Shown here one piece after another: positions 1 through 11,500 of a DNA stretch of 64,000 nucleotides (its first letter is position 1; each line of letters opens with the position of its first letter). The notes below the pieces were generated by a model. The model was not told where the DNA came from and did no database searches. It saw only the letters and a program-made list of their open reading frames with translations. The translations under genes were made by a program, and so were the position numbers. The stretch lies in contig NZ_LMSH01000003.1 of the NCBI RefSeq assembly GCF_001428365.1, positions 638,477 to 702,476 of the forward strand, in the 5' to 3' direction. The DNA comes from Arthrobacter sp. Soil763. GTDB lineage: Bacteria > Actinomycetota > Actinomycetes > Actinomycetales > Micrococcaceae.

Positions 1-350
1 TTGGAAATGGAGCGGATGGTCCGGCCCAAAACCTCGAACCAGGGCGTATCGACCGTCAGCTTGTAGACCCACAGGGCGTTGATCAGGATCCAGAGGATCG
101 GGAAAAAGGCGTAGAAGGCGCCCTGTGCCGTGGCGCTGAGCACCTGGCCGAACGGCATCTGCCAGCCCACGATGGCAAGCACGATGGACAGCAGCAGGCT
201 CGCGATAGCCGCCTTGGGCGCCTTGACGCGGAACACCCCCAGCAGCACGAAGAGAACCAGCAGCGGCAGTGCGGCCACCACGGCCGAGAGGGCGAGGGAT
301 CCCGCAATCGGATCTGTGACCTGCTGAAAAGACTCAAGCCTTGGACTCAC
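1..350 (-). CDS. lldP: L-lactate permease, N-terminal part (cut by window edge)
   Basis: This is the first ~116 residues of an integral membrane protein of the LctP/LldP lactate permease family, which imports lactate or glycolate with protons. The start is GTG at 350, preceded by AGGAG six bases upstream. The reading begins VSPRLESFQQVTDPIAGS and continues with hydrophobic segments (about residues 18-38 and 46-62) and the family-like stretch GAFYAFFPILWILINALWVYK. The full family length is about 550 residues, so most of the gene lies outside the window. It diverges from the malate synthase gene. A carbon-source link (lactate or glycolate uptake beside glyoxylate use) is inferred. The family call rests on recognition of the N-terminus alone. 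Confidence 0.75.
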   Translation of the reverse strand, partial: MSPRLESFQQVTDPIAGSLALSAVVAALPLLVLFVLLGVFRVKAPKAAIASLLLSIVLAIVGWQMPFGQVLSATAQGAFYAFFPILWILINALWVYKLTVDTPWFEVLGRTIRSIS

Positions 351-558
351 AAAAACTCCTTTGTTTTTCCCGAGCAATCGGTGGGGCACTGCGAGAGCAC
401 CGAGGCGGATAATCCACTCAGCCACACAGGTAATTCCGCATCGTGAAATATATCTTTTGATCAGTGATATTCAGTGACCGAGGTTATGTGCGATCCAGAT
501 CACAGTCAACCGCACGACCCGGCGCGGCGCCGCAATCGGCGGCACTCCGCCGCAGGCG

Positions 559-588
559 TTGACACGCGGCGTCGGGGGTGGGTAGCTT
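559..588 (+). promoter_or_regulatory. Candidate promoter of glcB-glcG
   Basis: A consensus -35 hexamer TTGACA (559-564) is followed after 18 bases by TAGCTT (583-588), a moderate -10 match. It lies about 70 bases upstream of the malate synthase start. Confidence 0.45.
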
Positions 589-598
589 TTGTATATTG

Positions 599-618
599 GT
601 ATTTAAGTTCCACAATAC
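599..618. promoter_or_regulatory. Candidate operator upstream of glcB
   Basis: The inverted repeat GTATT-N10-AATAC (599-603 / 614-618) lies just after the candidate promoter and before the ribosome binding site. Its right arm sits in TTCCACAATACGAAA. An IclR- or GntR-type repressor would be expected for a glyoxylate gene, but no regulator gene lies next to it. This is inference from position and symmetry. Confidence 0.3.
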
Positions 619-657
619 GAAATTTCTTTGCTAGGACAGACTTGAGAGGTGGCCGGT

Positions 658-2844
658 ATGGCGAATCATGTGGAGACAAACGGGCTAAGCGTCGCCGAGG
701 ACCTCTACGCCTTCGTCCGGGACGAAGCGCTGCCGGGTACGGGCATCGACGAGCAGGCGTTCTGGGCCGGTGCCGCCGCCCTGATCACGGAGTTCTCGCC
801 GCGGGTGCAGGAGCTGCTGGGCGTCCGTGACCGCCTGCAGGAGCAGATCGACGAGTACCACCGTTCGCACGGCGCAGCGCCGCTGGATCCCGAGGACTAC
901 GAGGCCTTCCTGCGCTCCATCGGCTACCTGGTCCAGGAACCCGGGGACTTTGCCATCACCACCGACCACGTGGACGCCGAGATCGCCTCCGTCTCGGGCC
1001 CCCAACTGGTGGTGCCGCTGCTGAATGCCCGGTTCGCGGCCAACGCCGCCAACGCACGCTGGGGTTCGCTGTACGACGCGCTCTACGGCACCGACGTCAT
1101 CGATGAGACGGAGGGACGCGAACGCACCGGCGGTTACAACCCGGTCCGCGGCGCCGCCGTCGTCGCCCACGGGCGGAAGTTCCTGGATGAACACACGCCC
1201 CTGGCCGCCGGATCGCATGCTGATGTCACCGCCTACCGGATCGCCGACGGCACTCTCGTCGCCGAAACGCCGGAGGGGCCGCAGGGGCTGGCCGATCAGG
1301 GCCAGCTCGCGGGATACCAGGGGGCCGCCGACGCGCCCGAATCCGTGCTGCTCGTGCACCACGGACTGCACGTGGAACTCCAGATCGACCGCAGCCACCC
1401 CATCGGATCGGGTGACGCGGCCGGCGTGAAGGACATTGTGCTGGAGTCCGCAACGACGACGATCATGGACCTCGAGGACTCCGTCGCCGCGGTCGACGCC
1501 GGGGACAAGGTCTCCGGCTACCGCAACTGGCTGCAGCTGATGCAGGGCACCCTGACCGCCGAGGTCGCCAAGGACGGACGCACCTCCACCCGGCGGCTCA
1601 ACCCTGACCGGGTCTACACGGCACCCGACGGCTCGGAGCTGACCCTGCCCGGCCGCTCGCTGCTGCTCATCCGGCAGGTGGGCCACCTGATGACCAGCGA
1701 CTCCGTGCTCGATCCTGCCGGCGCTCCGGTCCCCGAAGAGATCCTCGACGCCCTGTTCACCGGCCTCGGCTCCGTGCACGACCTGCGCGGGCCGCACGCC
1801 GGCCACAACTCGCGGACCGGCTCGGTGTACATCGTCAAGCCGAAGATGCACGGACCGGATGAAGTGGCCGTGGCTTGTGCCCTGTTCGCCGGTGCGGAGA
1901 CTGTGCTGGGCCTTGAACCGCTCACCCTGAAGATCGGCATCATGGACGAGGAACGCCGCACGTCGGCGAACCTGAAGGCGTGCATCTGGGAGGCGCGGGA
2001 GCGCGTCGCGTTCATCAATACCGGCTTCCTGGACCGCACCGGCGACGAGATCCACACCTCCATGCTCGCCGGACCCATGGTCCGCAAAGCCGACATGCGG
2101 AACTCCAGCTGGATCAAGGCCTACGAGGACGCGAACGTCGACATCGGCCTGGAGTGCGGCTTCAGCGGCCGCGCCCAGATCGGAAAGGGCATGTGGGCGG
2201 CTCCAGATAACCTGGCGGACATGCTCGCCCAGAAGGGCGCTCACCCGCTCGCCGGCGCCGACTGCGCCTGGGTCCCCTCGCCGACCGCCGCGACACTGCA
2301 CGCCACCCACTACCACGAGGTGGACGTGGACGCCCGACAGGCCGAACTCGCCGGAAAGCGACGCTCGACCCTGCGGCAACTACTCACCATCCCCCTCGGC
2401 GACCCCGCCGGCTGGACCGCCGAAGACCGCCGCAACGAGCTGGACAACAACATCCAGAGCACGCTCGGCTACGTGGTCCGCTGGGTGAACGACGGCGTCG
2501 GGTGCTCCAAGGTCCCCGACATCCACGGCACCGCCCTGATGGAGGACCGCGCCACCTGCCGGATCAGCTCGCAGCACGTCTCCAACTGGCTCCTGCACGG
2601 CGTCATCACCACAGACGAGGTCGAAGCGTCCCTGCGGCGGATGGCCGCCGTCGTCGACGAGCAGAACGCTTCCGACCCCGGCTACCAGCCCATGTCCCCG
2701 GCGTTCGACTCCGAGGCGTTCCTCGCAGCACGCGAACTCGTCCTCGAAGGCGCCGCCCAACCGTCCGGCTACACCGAACCGATCCTGCACCGGCGCCGCG
2801 CGGCACACAAACACACCGACGATCTGGCGAGGAACGCATCATGA
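658..2844 (+). CDS. glcB: Malate synthase G
   Basis: Condenses glyoxylate with acetyl-CoA and water to malate and CoA, in the cytoplasm, closing the glyoxylate route. The ~728-residue length is typical of the G isoform. Family motifs are visible: [78 protein letters not shown] and [20 protein letters not shown], the last near the catalytic Asp region. ATG at 658 is preferred because GAGAGG (644-649) sits 8 bases upstream; GTG at 649 would add three residues but is worse placed. The stop overlaps the next start in ATGA, so translation of glcG is probably coupled. Confidence 0.95.
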   Translation: MANHVETNGLSVAEDLYAFVRDEALPGTGIDEQAFWAGAAALITEFSPRVQELLGVRDRLQEQIDEYHRSHGAAPLDPEDYEAFLRSIGYLVQEPGDFAITTDHVDAEIASVSGPQLVVPLLNARFAANAANARWGSLYDALYGTDVIDETEGRERTGGYNPVRGAAVVAHGRKFLDEHTPLAAGSHADVTAYRIADGTLVAETPEGPQGLADQGQLAGYQGAADAPESVLLVHHGLHVELQIDRSHPIGSGDAAGVKDIVLESATTTIMDLEDSVAAVDAGDKVSGYRNWLQLMQGTLTAEVAKDGRTSTRRLNPDRVYTAPDGSELTLPGRSLLLIRQVGHLMTSDSVLDPAGAPVPEEILDALFTGLGSVHDLRGPHAGHNSRTGSVYIVKPKMHGPDEVAVACALFAGAETVLGLEPLTLKIGIMDEERRTSANLKACIWEARERVAFINTGFLDRTGDEIHTSMLAGPMVRKADMRNSSWIKAYEDANVDIGLECGFSGRAQIGKGMWAAPDNLADMLAQKGAHPLAGADCAWVPSPTAATLHATHYHEVDVDARQAELAGKRRSTLRQLLTIPLGDPAGWTAEDRRNELDNNIQSTLGYVVRWVNDGVGCSKVPDIHGTALMEDRATCRISSQHVSNWLLHGVITTDEVEASLRRMAAVVDEQNASDPGYQPMSPAFDSEAFLAARELVLEGAAQPSGYTEPILHRRRAAHKHTDDLARNAS

Positions 2845-3269
2845 ACCTGACCCTGGCATCCGCCCAGTCCATCATCGCCGACGCCCTAGCGGCGGGCGCG
2901 CAGCACGGCTTCAAACCCCTGACCGTCGTCGTGCTCGACGCCGGCGGCCACCTCCTCGCCGCCGCGCGCCAGGACGGCGCCTCGAACAACCGCTTTGAGA
3001 TCGCACAAGGGAAGGCGTACGGTGCGTTGGCCCTCGGGATGGGGTCGCGTGCCATCATGGAGCGCGCCGAGCAGCAGGCGTACTTCATCGCGGCGGCAAC
3101 CGCTGCGCTCGGCGGACGCCTGATCCCGGTACCCGGCGGAGTCCTGGTACGCGACCAGGATGGGTCGGTCATCGGCGCCGTCGGCATCAGCGGAGACAGC
3201 TCCGACAATGACGAGACAGCAGCCACGACGGCGATCGAGGCCGCCGGCCTGACTGCCCAGGTGTCCTGA
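2841..3269 (+). CDS. glcG: GlcG/HbpS family (DUF336) protein
   Basis: A 142-residue protein of the GlcG/HbpS family, often found in glycolate/glyoxylate operons; some members bind haem or corrinoid-like ligands. Family features are an N-terminal helix ([19 protein letters not shown]), [19 protein letters not shown], and the glycine-rich [11 protein letters not shown] followed by [15 protein letters not shown]. It has no signal peptide, so it is probably cytoplasmic, unlike secreted HbpS. Its start overlaps the glcB stop by 4 bases. The exact role is not established. GlcG is a good family name but not proof of function. Confidence 0.85.
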   Translation: MNLTLASAQSIIADALAAGAQHGFKPLTVVVLDAGGHLLAAARQDGASNNRFEIAQGKAYGALALGMGSRAIMERAEQQAYFIAAATAALGGRLIPVPGGVLVRDQDGSVIGAVGISGDSSDNDETAATTAIEAAGLTAQVS

Positions 3270-3316
3270 CGGCGTCGCTCCAGCCCGCGGAACGTCGTCC
3301 CTGATCGGGAAGAGCG

Positions 3317-3350
3317 CTGAGGCCCATGACCTGACGGTCATGGGCCTCAG
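3317..3350 (+). terminator. Intrinsic terminator-like hairpin after glcG
   Basis: A perfect 14-bp stem (CTGAGGCCCATGAC / GTCATGGGCCTCAG) with a 6-base loop lies 47 bases after the glcG stop. There is no clear T run, which is common in high-GC actinobacteria. Confidence 0.7.
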
Positions 3351-3522
3351 CTGTTGCGGGCTTCATTCAGAGGAGAGGCACGGGCCCAGCAGGACGCGGC
3401 ACCTTGTTGCGGCTTCAGCGCAACTTTAGGCAATTTTCCGCGCAGCTTTGAGCAAACCCGTGAATAAGCGCCCTTCAGGCCTGACACGATAACAGCAGCC
3501 GGTCTCACCGGGCACAAAGGCG

Positions 3523-3551
3523 GCGTCAGACACCCTCAGGGTGCCGGACGC
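3523..3551 (+). other. Leader hairpin upstream of the coiled-coil protein gene
   Basis: GCGTCAGACACCCT and AGGGTGCCGGACGC pair in 12 of 14 positions just before the 3572 start, probably in the 5' untranslated region. The rest of the 3351-3571 gap shows no gene. It could be an old terminator or an RNA-stability element. Confidence 0.35.
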
Positions 3552-3571
3552 TCTTATCCGAGAGAAACATC

Positions 3572-4405
3572 ATGCGCAAAACCTCCCAGATCCTCACCGC
3601 CGTCGCCATCGCCGCCTCCGCGGCCACCGTCGGTGCGGGCGCTGCCCAGGCGGCCCCCGTGGCCCACGCCAAGCCCTCCCACACCGTGCCTGCCCGCGCC
3701 ACGGCGGCCAAGACGGCTGCCGCGCACCTGGCCGCCGCCAAGGCCTTCGGCGCCGCAGTGGCGAACGCCGGCAAGGTCCGGGCCGCCGGCAACAAGCAGA
3801 TCGCTGCGGCACGCGCCGCCGGCGCGAAGCTGGTCGGTGCCGCCCACGACAAGGTCGATGCGGCCCAGGCCCTGGTTGCGGCCGACTCCGCAGCCGTCAC
3901 CTCCGCCCAGGCTGCGTTGGACGCCGCGTCTGCCGCTGTCGCTGCGGACCAGACCGCCGTGACCACCGCGCAGGACGCGGTTGCGAATGACCAGAAGGCC
4001 GTTGACGCGGACAATGCAGCCGTCAGCGCCGCGCAGGACCAGCTCGCCGCCGCCACCACACCGGACGAACTGACCGCCGCCCAGACCGCCCTGGACGCAG
4101 CAAACGCCCAACTGGCCACCGACCAGGCCCGCCTGGACGCCGACGCCGCTGCCCTCACCGCCGCGCAGGACAAGCTGACCGCCGACACCGAGGCCCAGAC
4201 GCAGGCTCGGACGGCGTTCGACGAAGCCAAGGCCAAGCTCGCCGCGGACCAGGCCGCCCTGGCCGCTGCGCAGAGCGACCTCGCCGCAGCGATCACCTCG
4301 GCCAAAGCATCCATCGCTGCAGCCCAGGCTGCCGCGGCCCAGGCGAACGCCGCCGCCCAGGCGGCCGTCACCGCGGCCAAGGCGAACCTGCAGCGCCACC
4401 GCTAA
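3572..4405 (+). CDS. Secreted alanine-rich coiled-coil protein
   Basis: A 277-residue protein with a clear Sec signal peptide: basic MRKTSQ, a hydrophobic core to about residue 24, and a likely cleavage AQA|AP after residue 27. The mature part is almost entirely Ala, Asp, Gln, Lys, Thr, Val and Leu. It carries repeated units such as AAQAALDAAS, AVAADQTAVTTAQDAV and AQLATDQARLDADAAAL, which predict a long helical coiled coil over residues 80-250. I see no catalytic motif, transmembrane anchor, LPXTG or cell-wall-binding domain. The start has GAGAG nearby (3561-3565) and is followed by an immediate signal peptide. A cell-envelope or surface filament role is possible, but I do not recognise a named family. 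Flanking terminators make it monocistronic. Confidence 0.8.
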   Translation: MRKTSQILTAVAIAASAATVGAGAAQAAPVAHAKPSHTVPARATAAKTAAAHLAAAKAFGAAVANAGKVRAAGNKQIAAARAAGAKLVGAAHDKVDAAQALVAADSAAVTSAQAALDAASAAVAADQTAVTTAQDAVANDQKAVDADNAAVSAAQDQLAAATTPDELTAAQTALDAANAQLATDQARLDADAAALTAAQDKLTADTEAQTQARTAFDEAKAKLAADQAALAAAQSDLAAAITSAKASIAAAQAAAAQANAAAQAAVTAAKANLQRHR

Positions 4406-4443
4406 CCGCAACTGGCCACGCCGGCTTCGACTAGTGAACCAGC

Positions 4444-4482
4444 AGGAGGGCCCCGGACCGAAGACCGGTCCGGGGCCCTCCT
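4444..4482. terminator. Bidirectional terminator between coiled-coil gene and tRNA-Leu
   Basis: A perfect 16-bp stem (AGGAGGGCCCCGGACC / GGTCCGGGGCCCTCCT) with a 7-base loop lies between a plus-strand gene and a minus-strand tRNA that face each other, so it can serve both. Confidence 0.8.
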
Positions 4483-4559
4483 TCGTCAGGGGCCGCAGCC
4501 TGTTTTGAAATTTTGTCCATATCCGACTGGCCGAAGAGGTCCGACCTGCGGAAACATTG

Positions 4560-4641
4560 TGCCCGAGGTGGGACTCGAACCCACACACCTTTCGATACCG
4601 CATTTTGAGTGCGGCGCGTCTGCCAATTCCGCCACTCGGGC
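4560..4641 (-). tRNA. tRNA-Leu (anticodon CAA)
   Basis: On the minus strand the acceptor arms GCCCGAG / CTCGGGC pair fully, with A as discriminator. The anticodon stem CCGCA/TGCGG encloses CTCAAAA, giving anticodon CAA (reads TTG). A variable arm longer than usual and the T-arm GTGGGTTCGAGTCCCAC fit a class II leucine tRNA. CCA is not encoded. Confidence 0.95.
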
Positions 4642-4848
4642 GCGGAGGACACCGGTTGTCATATTCGCCTGCTCCAGGGTGCTGTGAGCAACGCGATCGC
4701 TTCCGGTGCGCGGATTTACTCTACATGCAGATAGGCTGAATTCCAGAATCGCGCCAGTGACGCCGCATCGATCCCTACCGGCCCCCAGTACACCAGCGGA
4801 CGAGCCCTACATGGTCCAGTTCCCGCCGTACCTTTCCAAGGAGTACCC

Positions 4849-5454
4849 GTGTCAGAACAGACGGAGTCAACCCCCACCTCCCAGCCGGCGCGCCGCGTCG
4901 TCGTCGCCGAGGATGAGACCCTCATCCGCCTGGACATCATCGAGATCCTGCGCGGCGAAGGCTACGACGTCGTCGGCGAGGCAGACAACGGCGAGAAGGC
5001 CGTCCAGCTCGCCGAAGAGCTGAAGCCGGACCTGGTCCTGATGGACGTCAAGATGCCGGTCATGGACGGCATCTCCGCCGCCGAGAAGATCGTCAAGGCC
5101 CGGATCGCCCCCGTCGTGCTGCTGACCGCGTTCAGCCAGAAGGAACTGGTCGAGCGCGCCCGCGACGCCGGCGCCATGGCGTACGTGGTGAAGCCCTTCA
5201 CGCCCGCGGACCTGATCCCGGCCCTGGAGATCGCACTGTCCCGCCACGAGGAGATCAAGGCCCTCGAAAGCGAAGTCAGCGACCTGCAGGAACAGTTCGC
5301 CACCCGCAAGCTGGTCGAGCGCGCCAAGAGCCTGCTGACCACCAAGATGGGCCTGACCGAGCCGGAAGCCTTCCGCTGGATCCAGAAGACCTCGATGGAC
5401 CGCCGCCTGAGCATGCGCGAAGTCGCCGAGACCATCATCAACCAGGTCAACTAG
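4849..5454 (+). CDS. pdtaR: ANTAR-domain response regulator, PdtaR type
   Basis: A 201-residue response regulator with an N-terminal receiver (residues ~16-135) and a C-terminal ANTAR RNA-binding domain (~136-197). Receiver landmarks are the acidic pair in VVAEDET, the phospho-acceptor Asp66 in LVLMDVKMP, T93 and Lys115 in VVKPF. The ANTAR part shows LVERAKSLLTTKMGLTEPEAF and MREVAETII. In mycobacteria PdtaR is phosphorylated by PdtaS and binds paired hairpins to antiterminate transcription. The start is GTG with AAGGAG five bases upstream. It faces pyk across a shared terminator. The cognate histidine kinase is not in the window. Confidence 0.93.
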   Translation: MSEQTESTPTSQPARRVVVAEDETLIRLDIIEILRGEGYDVVGEADNGEKAVQLAEELKPDLVLMDVKMPVMDGISAAEKIVKARIAPVVLLTAFSQKELVERARDAGAMAYVVKPFTPADLIPALEIALSRHEEIKALESEVSDLQEQFATRKLVERAKSLLTTKMGLTEPEAFRWIQKTSMDRRLSMREVAETIINQVN

Positions 5455-5475
5455 CCGACCAGCAAGCAGACAAAA

Positions 5476-5515
5476 GGGAGGGCCCCGCCGCTGGCATCAG
5501 CGGCGGGGCCCTCCC
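5476..5515. terminator. Bidirectional terminator between pdtaR and pyk
   Basis: An 18-bp stem (GGGAGGGCCCCGCCGCTG and its complement) has a 4-base loop GCAT. It is followed by CCCCTTT on plus and by a T-rich stretch on minus (AAAAG on plus). It sits between convergent gene ends. Confidence 0.9.
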
Positions 5516-5533
5516 CCTTTGGCCTGGAAGAAC

Positions 5534-7030
5534 CTAGACCTTGTTGTTCTTCTTCTTCTTTTCCGGCCAGGGGCCGAGCTTGTCCTTGGTGACGGCCTCT
5601 CCCTGGCTGCCGGCGTCGGCCAGGTCGCCCACCTTGTGGACCTTGAGCATGTTGGTGGAACCGGCCTGTCCGGGAGGCGAACCGGCGGCGATGACCACCA
5701 TGTCCCCGTCGTCGACCAGGTCCATCTCCAGCAGGTTGCGGTCAACCTGCGCCGTCATCTCGTCGGTGTGGCCGACCATCGGCACCAGGACCGGCTGGAT
5801 GCCCCAGGTCAGGGCCAGCTGGTTCCAGACGTGCTCCACCGGGGTGAAGGCGAAGACCGGACGGATCGGGCGCAACCGCGAGAGGCGGCGTGCCGAGTCA
5901 CCGGACTGGGTGAAGGTACAGATGTACTTCGCTTCCAGCTGGTCGGCGATCTCGACGGCGGCACGGGTGATCGCGCCGCCGCGGGTCTTGGGCTTGGTGC
6001 CCAGCGGCGGAACGCGCTCCAAGCCGTGGACCTCGGTGGATTCGATGATCCGGGCCATGGTCTTGACCGTTTCGATCGGGTACTTGCCCACGCTGGTCTC
6101 GCCCGAGAGCATGACCGCGTCGGCGCCGTCGAGCACGGCGTTGGCGCAGTCGGACGCCTCGGCCCGGGTCGGGCGCGGGTTGTCGATCATCGATTCGAGC
6201 ACCTGGGTGGCGACGATGACCGGCTTGGCCCAGCGGCGGGCGAGCTCGACGGCGCGCTTCTGGACGATCGGCACTTCCTCCAGCGGCAGTTCCACACCGA
6301 GGTCGCCGCGGGCCACCATAATGGCGTCGAAGGCATCGATGATCTCGGGCAGCTGCTCGACGGCCTGGGGCTTTTCGATCTTGGCGATCACCGGCACCCG
6401 GCGGCCTTCCTCGTCCATGATTTCGTGGACGCGCTTGATGTCGGTGGCGTCGCGGACGAAGGACAGGGCGACCATGTCCACGCCGCGGCGCATGGCCCAG
6501 CGGAGGTCGTCCTCGTCCTTTTCGCTCAGGGCGGGCACGTTGACGGCAACGCCGGGCAGGTTGATGCCCTTGTTGTTCGAGACGTAGCCGCCGACGGTCA
6601 CCGTGGCGACGACCTTGACGTCGTCGACCTCGAGGGCGCGGAGCGCGACCTTGCCGTCGTCGATCAGCAGGGCATCGCCGGGCTTGACGTCCTCGGTGAG
6701 GCTCTTGAGCGTCGTGGAGCAGATGTCCTTGGTGCCCGGGACGTCTTCGGTGGTGATCGTGAAAGTGTCACCGACGTTGAGCAGGTGCGGGCCGTCAACA
6801 AACCGGCCGAGGCGGATCTTCGGTCCCTGGAGGTCGGCCATGATCGCGACCGCCTTGCCCAGCTGGCCGGCGGCCTTGCGCACGTTCTCGTACGTGTTGT
6901 CGTGGACGGAGTAATCCCCGTGGCTCATGTTCATCCGGGCCACGTCGACCCCGGCTTCGAGGACGGCGAGCGTGTTGTCGAAGCTCGCGATCGCCGGTCC
7001 GAAAGTGGCCACAATTTTAGCGCGTCTCAT
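5534..7030 (-). CDS. pyk: Pyruvate kinase
   Basis: Converts phosphoenolpyruvate and ADP to pyruvate and ATP, the last glycolytic step. The 498-residue length is normal. Motifs are AKIVATFGPA at the N-terminus (Phe where many families have Leu), VARMNMSHG, ADLQGPKIRLGRF, ALSEKDEDDLRWA, metal/substrate-site VIAKIEKPQA, MVARGDLGVELPLEEVP and MLSGETSVGKYP. The protein ends in a short lysine/asparagine tail (EKKKKNNKV). It starts 89 bases after gltD on the same strand, so it may have its own promoter. The ribosome binding site is AGGGTAGG. Confidence 0.97.
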   Translation of the reverse strand: MRRAKIVATFGPAIASFDNTLAVLEAGVDVARMNMSHGDYSVHDNTYENVRKAAGQLGKAVAIMADLQGPKIRLGRFVDGPHLLNVGDTFTITTEDVPGTKDICSTTLKSLTEDVKPGDALLIDDGKVALRALEVDDVKVVATVTVGGYVSNNKGINLPGVAVNVPALSEKDEDDLRWAMRRGVDMVALSFVRDATDIKRVHEIMDEEGRRVPVIAKIEKPQAVEQLPEIIDAFDAIMVARGDLGVELPLEEVPIVQKRAVELARRWAKPVIVATQVLESMIDNPRPTRAEASDCANAVLDGADAVMLSGETSVGKYPIETVKTMARIIESTEVHGLERVPPLGTKPKTRGGAITRAAVEIADQLEAKYICTFTQSGDSARRLSRLRPIRPVFAFTPVEHVWNQLALTWGIQPVLVPMVGHTDEMTAQVDRNLLEMDLVDDGDMVVIAAGSPPGQAGSTNMLKVHKVGDLADAGSQGEAVTKDKLGPWPEKKKKNNKV

Positions 7031-7119
7031 ATACCTACCCTAGTTGTCTCTTGGTTGATTTAAGTCTTCGGGGCGGCGAACAGCCGGTGACGGTCCGGGC
7101 CGGCCGCGGCCCGGACCGC

Positions 7120-8569
<1,450 letters not shown>

Positions 8570-8577
<8 letters not shown>

Positions 8578-11500
8578 CGGTCACCTCCAGGATTCGAGAC
8601 CAAACTTCTTCGCCGTCGGGGTCCAGGCCCTCTTCGATGGCGTCAAGACGGGTTTGCTGTACGGCCGCGTAGTCCCGCGGCAGCACCTTGGTTATGCGGG
8701 CTGCGGTGTCGTCAAAGTCCTCGAGCAGCCGCGCCGCGTACTGCGACTCGGTTTCCTCAAGGTGCTTGACCAGCAGCCCGTGGACAATGTCGCGGTCCTC
8801 GGCGTCGAGTTCGCGCAGCTGCAGCTCCCCCGCGTCTAGGGCCTGCTTGTTGACCCGTTCGGGCTGCAGGTCCAGCACGTAGGCGGTGCCGCCTGACATG
8901 CCGGCGCCGAAGTTGCGTCCGGTCCGGCCGAGGATGAGCGCCTGGCCGCCGGTCATGTACTCGCAGCCGTGGTCGCCGATGCCTTCGACGACGGCGGTGG
9001 CGCCGGAGTTGCGCACCATGAACCGCTCCCCCACCTGGCCGCGGAGGAACAGCTCGCCGCTAGTGGCGCCGTAGCCGATCACGTTGCCCGCGATCACGTT
9101 CCGTTCGGCCGGGAAGACATTGGTGCGGTCCGGGCGGACGATGATCCGGCCGCCGGAGAGGCCCTTGCCGACGTAGTCGTTGGAGTCCCCGAACATCCGC
9201 AGCGTGATGCCGGCCGGCAGGAACGCACCGAGCGACTGGCCGGCGGTGCCGGTCAGCGTCACGTCGATCGTGTCGGTGGCCAGCACGTCGGTGCCGAACG
9301 TCTTGGTGACGGTGTGCCCGAGCATGGTGCCGACCGAACGGTCCGTGTTGATCACGTCCACGGTGATCTTCACCGGGGTGCGGTCGCTGAGCGCCTCGGC
9401 GGCCATCGCGATCAGCCGCTGGTCGAAGTGCTTGTCCAGCTCATGGTTCTGGCCGGTGAGGTTGCGCAGCGGCGCGTCGTCGTCGAACTCGAGCCCGTGC
9501 AGGATCGGGTCCAGGTCCAGCCCTTCGGCCTTCCAGTGGCTGATCGCGTCCCGGGTGTCGAGCATCTCGGCGTGGCCGATCGCCTCCTCGAGGCTGCGGA
9601 AACCGAGCTCGGCGAGGATTTCGCGGACTTCCTCGGCCAGGAACTCGAAGAAGTTGACCACGAATTCGGGCTTGCCGTTGAACCGGGACCGCAGTTCGGG
9701 GTTCTGGGTCGCGACGCCCACCGGGCAGGTGTCCAGGTGGCAGACGCGCATCATAATGCAACCGGAGACCACCAGTGGCGCGGTGGCGAACCCGAACTCC
9801 TCGCCGCCGAGCAGCGCGGCAATCACGACGTCGCGGCCGGTCTTGAGCTGGCCGTCCACCTGCACCACCACGCGGTCGCGCAGGCCGTTGAGCATGAGCG
9901 TCTGCTGGGTCTCGGCGAGGCCGAGCTCCCAGGGCACGCCGGCGTGCTTGAGCGAGTTCAGCGGCGAGGCGCCGGTGCCGCCGTCGTGGCCGGAGACCAG
10001 CACGACGTCGGCCTTGGCCTTGGTCACGCCGGCCGCGACCGTGCCGATGCCGACCTCGGAGACGAGCTTGACGTGCACCCGCGCCGAGGGGTTGGCGCGC
10101 TTGGCGTCGTAGATCAGCTGCGCGAGGTCCTCGATCGAGTAGATGTCGTGGTGCGGGGGCGGGGAAATGAGCCCGACGCCGGGTGTGGAGTGCCGGGTGC
10201 GGGCCACCCACGGGTAGACCTTCTGGGCCATCAGCTGGCCGCCCTCGCCGGGTTTCGCGCCCTGGGCCATCTTGATCTGGATGTCGTCGGCGTTGGTCAG
10301 GTACAGGCTCGTGACGCCGAACCGGCCGGACGCGATCTGCTTGACCGCGGACCGGCGGGTCGGGTCCAGCAGCCGGTCGACGTCCTCGCCGCCTTCCCCG
10401 GTGTTGGACTTGCCGCCGAGGCGGTTCATCGCGATCGCGAGGGTTTCGTGGGCCTCCTGGGAGATGGAGCCGTAGCTCATGGCGCCGGTGGAGAAGCGCT
10501 TGACGATGCTGGAGACCGGTTCCACTTCTTCCAGCGGAACCGCCGGACGCAGTCCGCCCTTGAACTTCAGCAGCCCGCGCAGCGTCATCAGGTTGGTGGA
10601 CTGGTCGTCCACGCCCCGGGTGTAGGCCTTGAAGATGTCATAGCGGCGTTCGCGCGTGGCGTGCTGCAGCCGGAACACGGTCTCCGGGTTGAACAGGTGC
10701 GGTTCGCCGTCGCGGCGCCACTGGTACTCACCGCCGCCCAGCAGGGGCTGGTGCGGCAGCTCAATCCCGCTTTCGGGGTACGCCATCCGGTGGCGCGCCG
10801 CGACCTCGGCCGCGATCACGTCGAGGCCGACGCCGCCGAGCTGGGAGTGCGTGCCGGCGAAGTACTCGTCGACCAGTTCCTGGCCCAGGCCCAGGGCCTC
10901 GAAGGTCTGGGCGCCGGTGTACGAGGCGACGGTGGAGATGCCCATCTTGGACATGATCTTCAGGACGCCCTTGCCGAGGCCCTTAATCAGGTTGTAGACG
11001 CCGTCCTGCGGGGTGACGCCGGTGACGTCGCCGGAGCTGATGAGCTGCTCCACGGATTCCATCGCCAGGTACGGGTTCACCGCGGAGGCGCCGTAACCGA
11101 TCAGCACGGCCACGTGGTGGGTTTCGCGGACGTCGCCGGCCTCGACGACGAGGGCGGTCTTGGTGCGGTTGGCGCTGCGCAGCAGGTGGTGGTGCACGGC
11201 GCTGACCAGCAGCAGGGACGGGATCGGGGCCCACTGGGCGTTCGAGTCGCGGTCCGAGAGGACGACGTACTGCACGCCGCGGTTGATGGCGCCGGATACC
11301 TGCTCGCAGATTTCGGTCAGCCGGGCGCGCAGGGCGTGCTCGCCGCCGTCGGGCCGGTACAGGCCGCGGACCTTCATGGCGACCCGGTCGCCGTCGGCGT
11401 TCTCGATGTTCGAGATCTTGGCCAGCTGGTCGTTGTTGATCACCGGGAACGGCAGCGAGACCTGCGGCTGGCGGACCTGCTTGGTGTCCAGCAGGTTGCC

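Larger units (their letters stand above)
351..657. other. Intergenic region between divergent lldP and glcB
   Basis: About 300 bases separate the two divergent starts. The left part is AT-richer than the genes. On the plus strand it holds a candidate promoter and operator for glcB, listed separately. I see no ORF or RNA gene in it. Confidence 0.6.

Noticed and set aside
485-505. CRP/GlxR-like site TGTG...TCACA upstream of glcB
   Set aside because: The half-sites are 8 bases apart rather than 6 and the left half is only TGTGC, so it does not fit the known consensus.
5519-7063. A 514-residue plus-strand frame opposite pyk
   Set aside because: Pyruvate kinase on the other strand carries all the family motifs; this frame has none.
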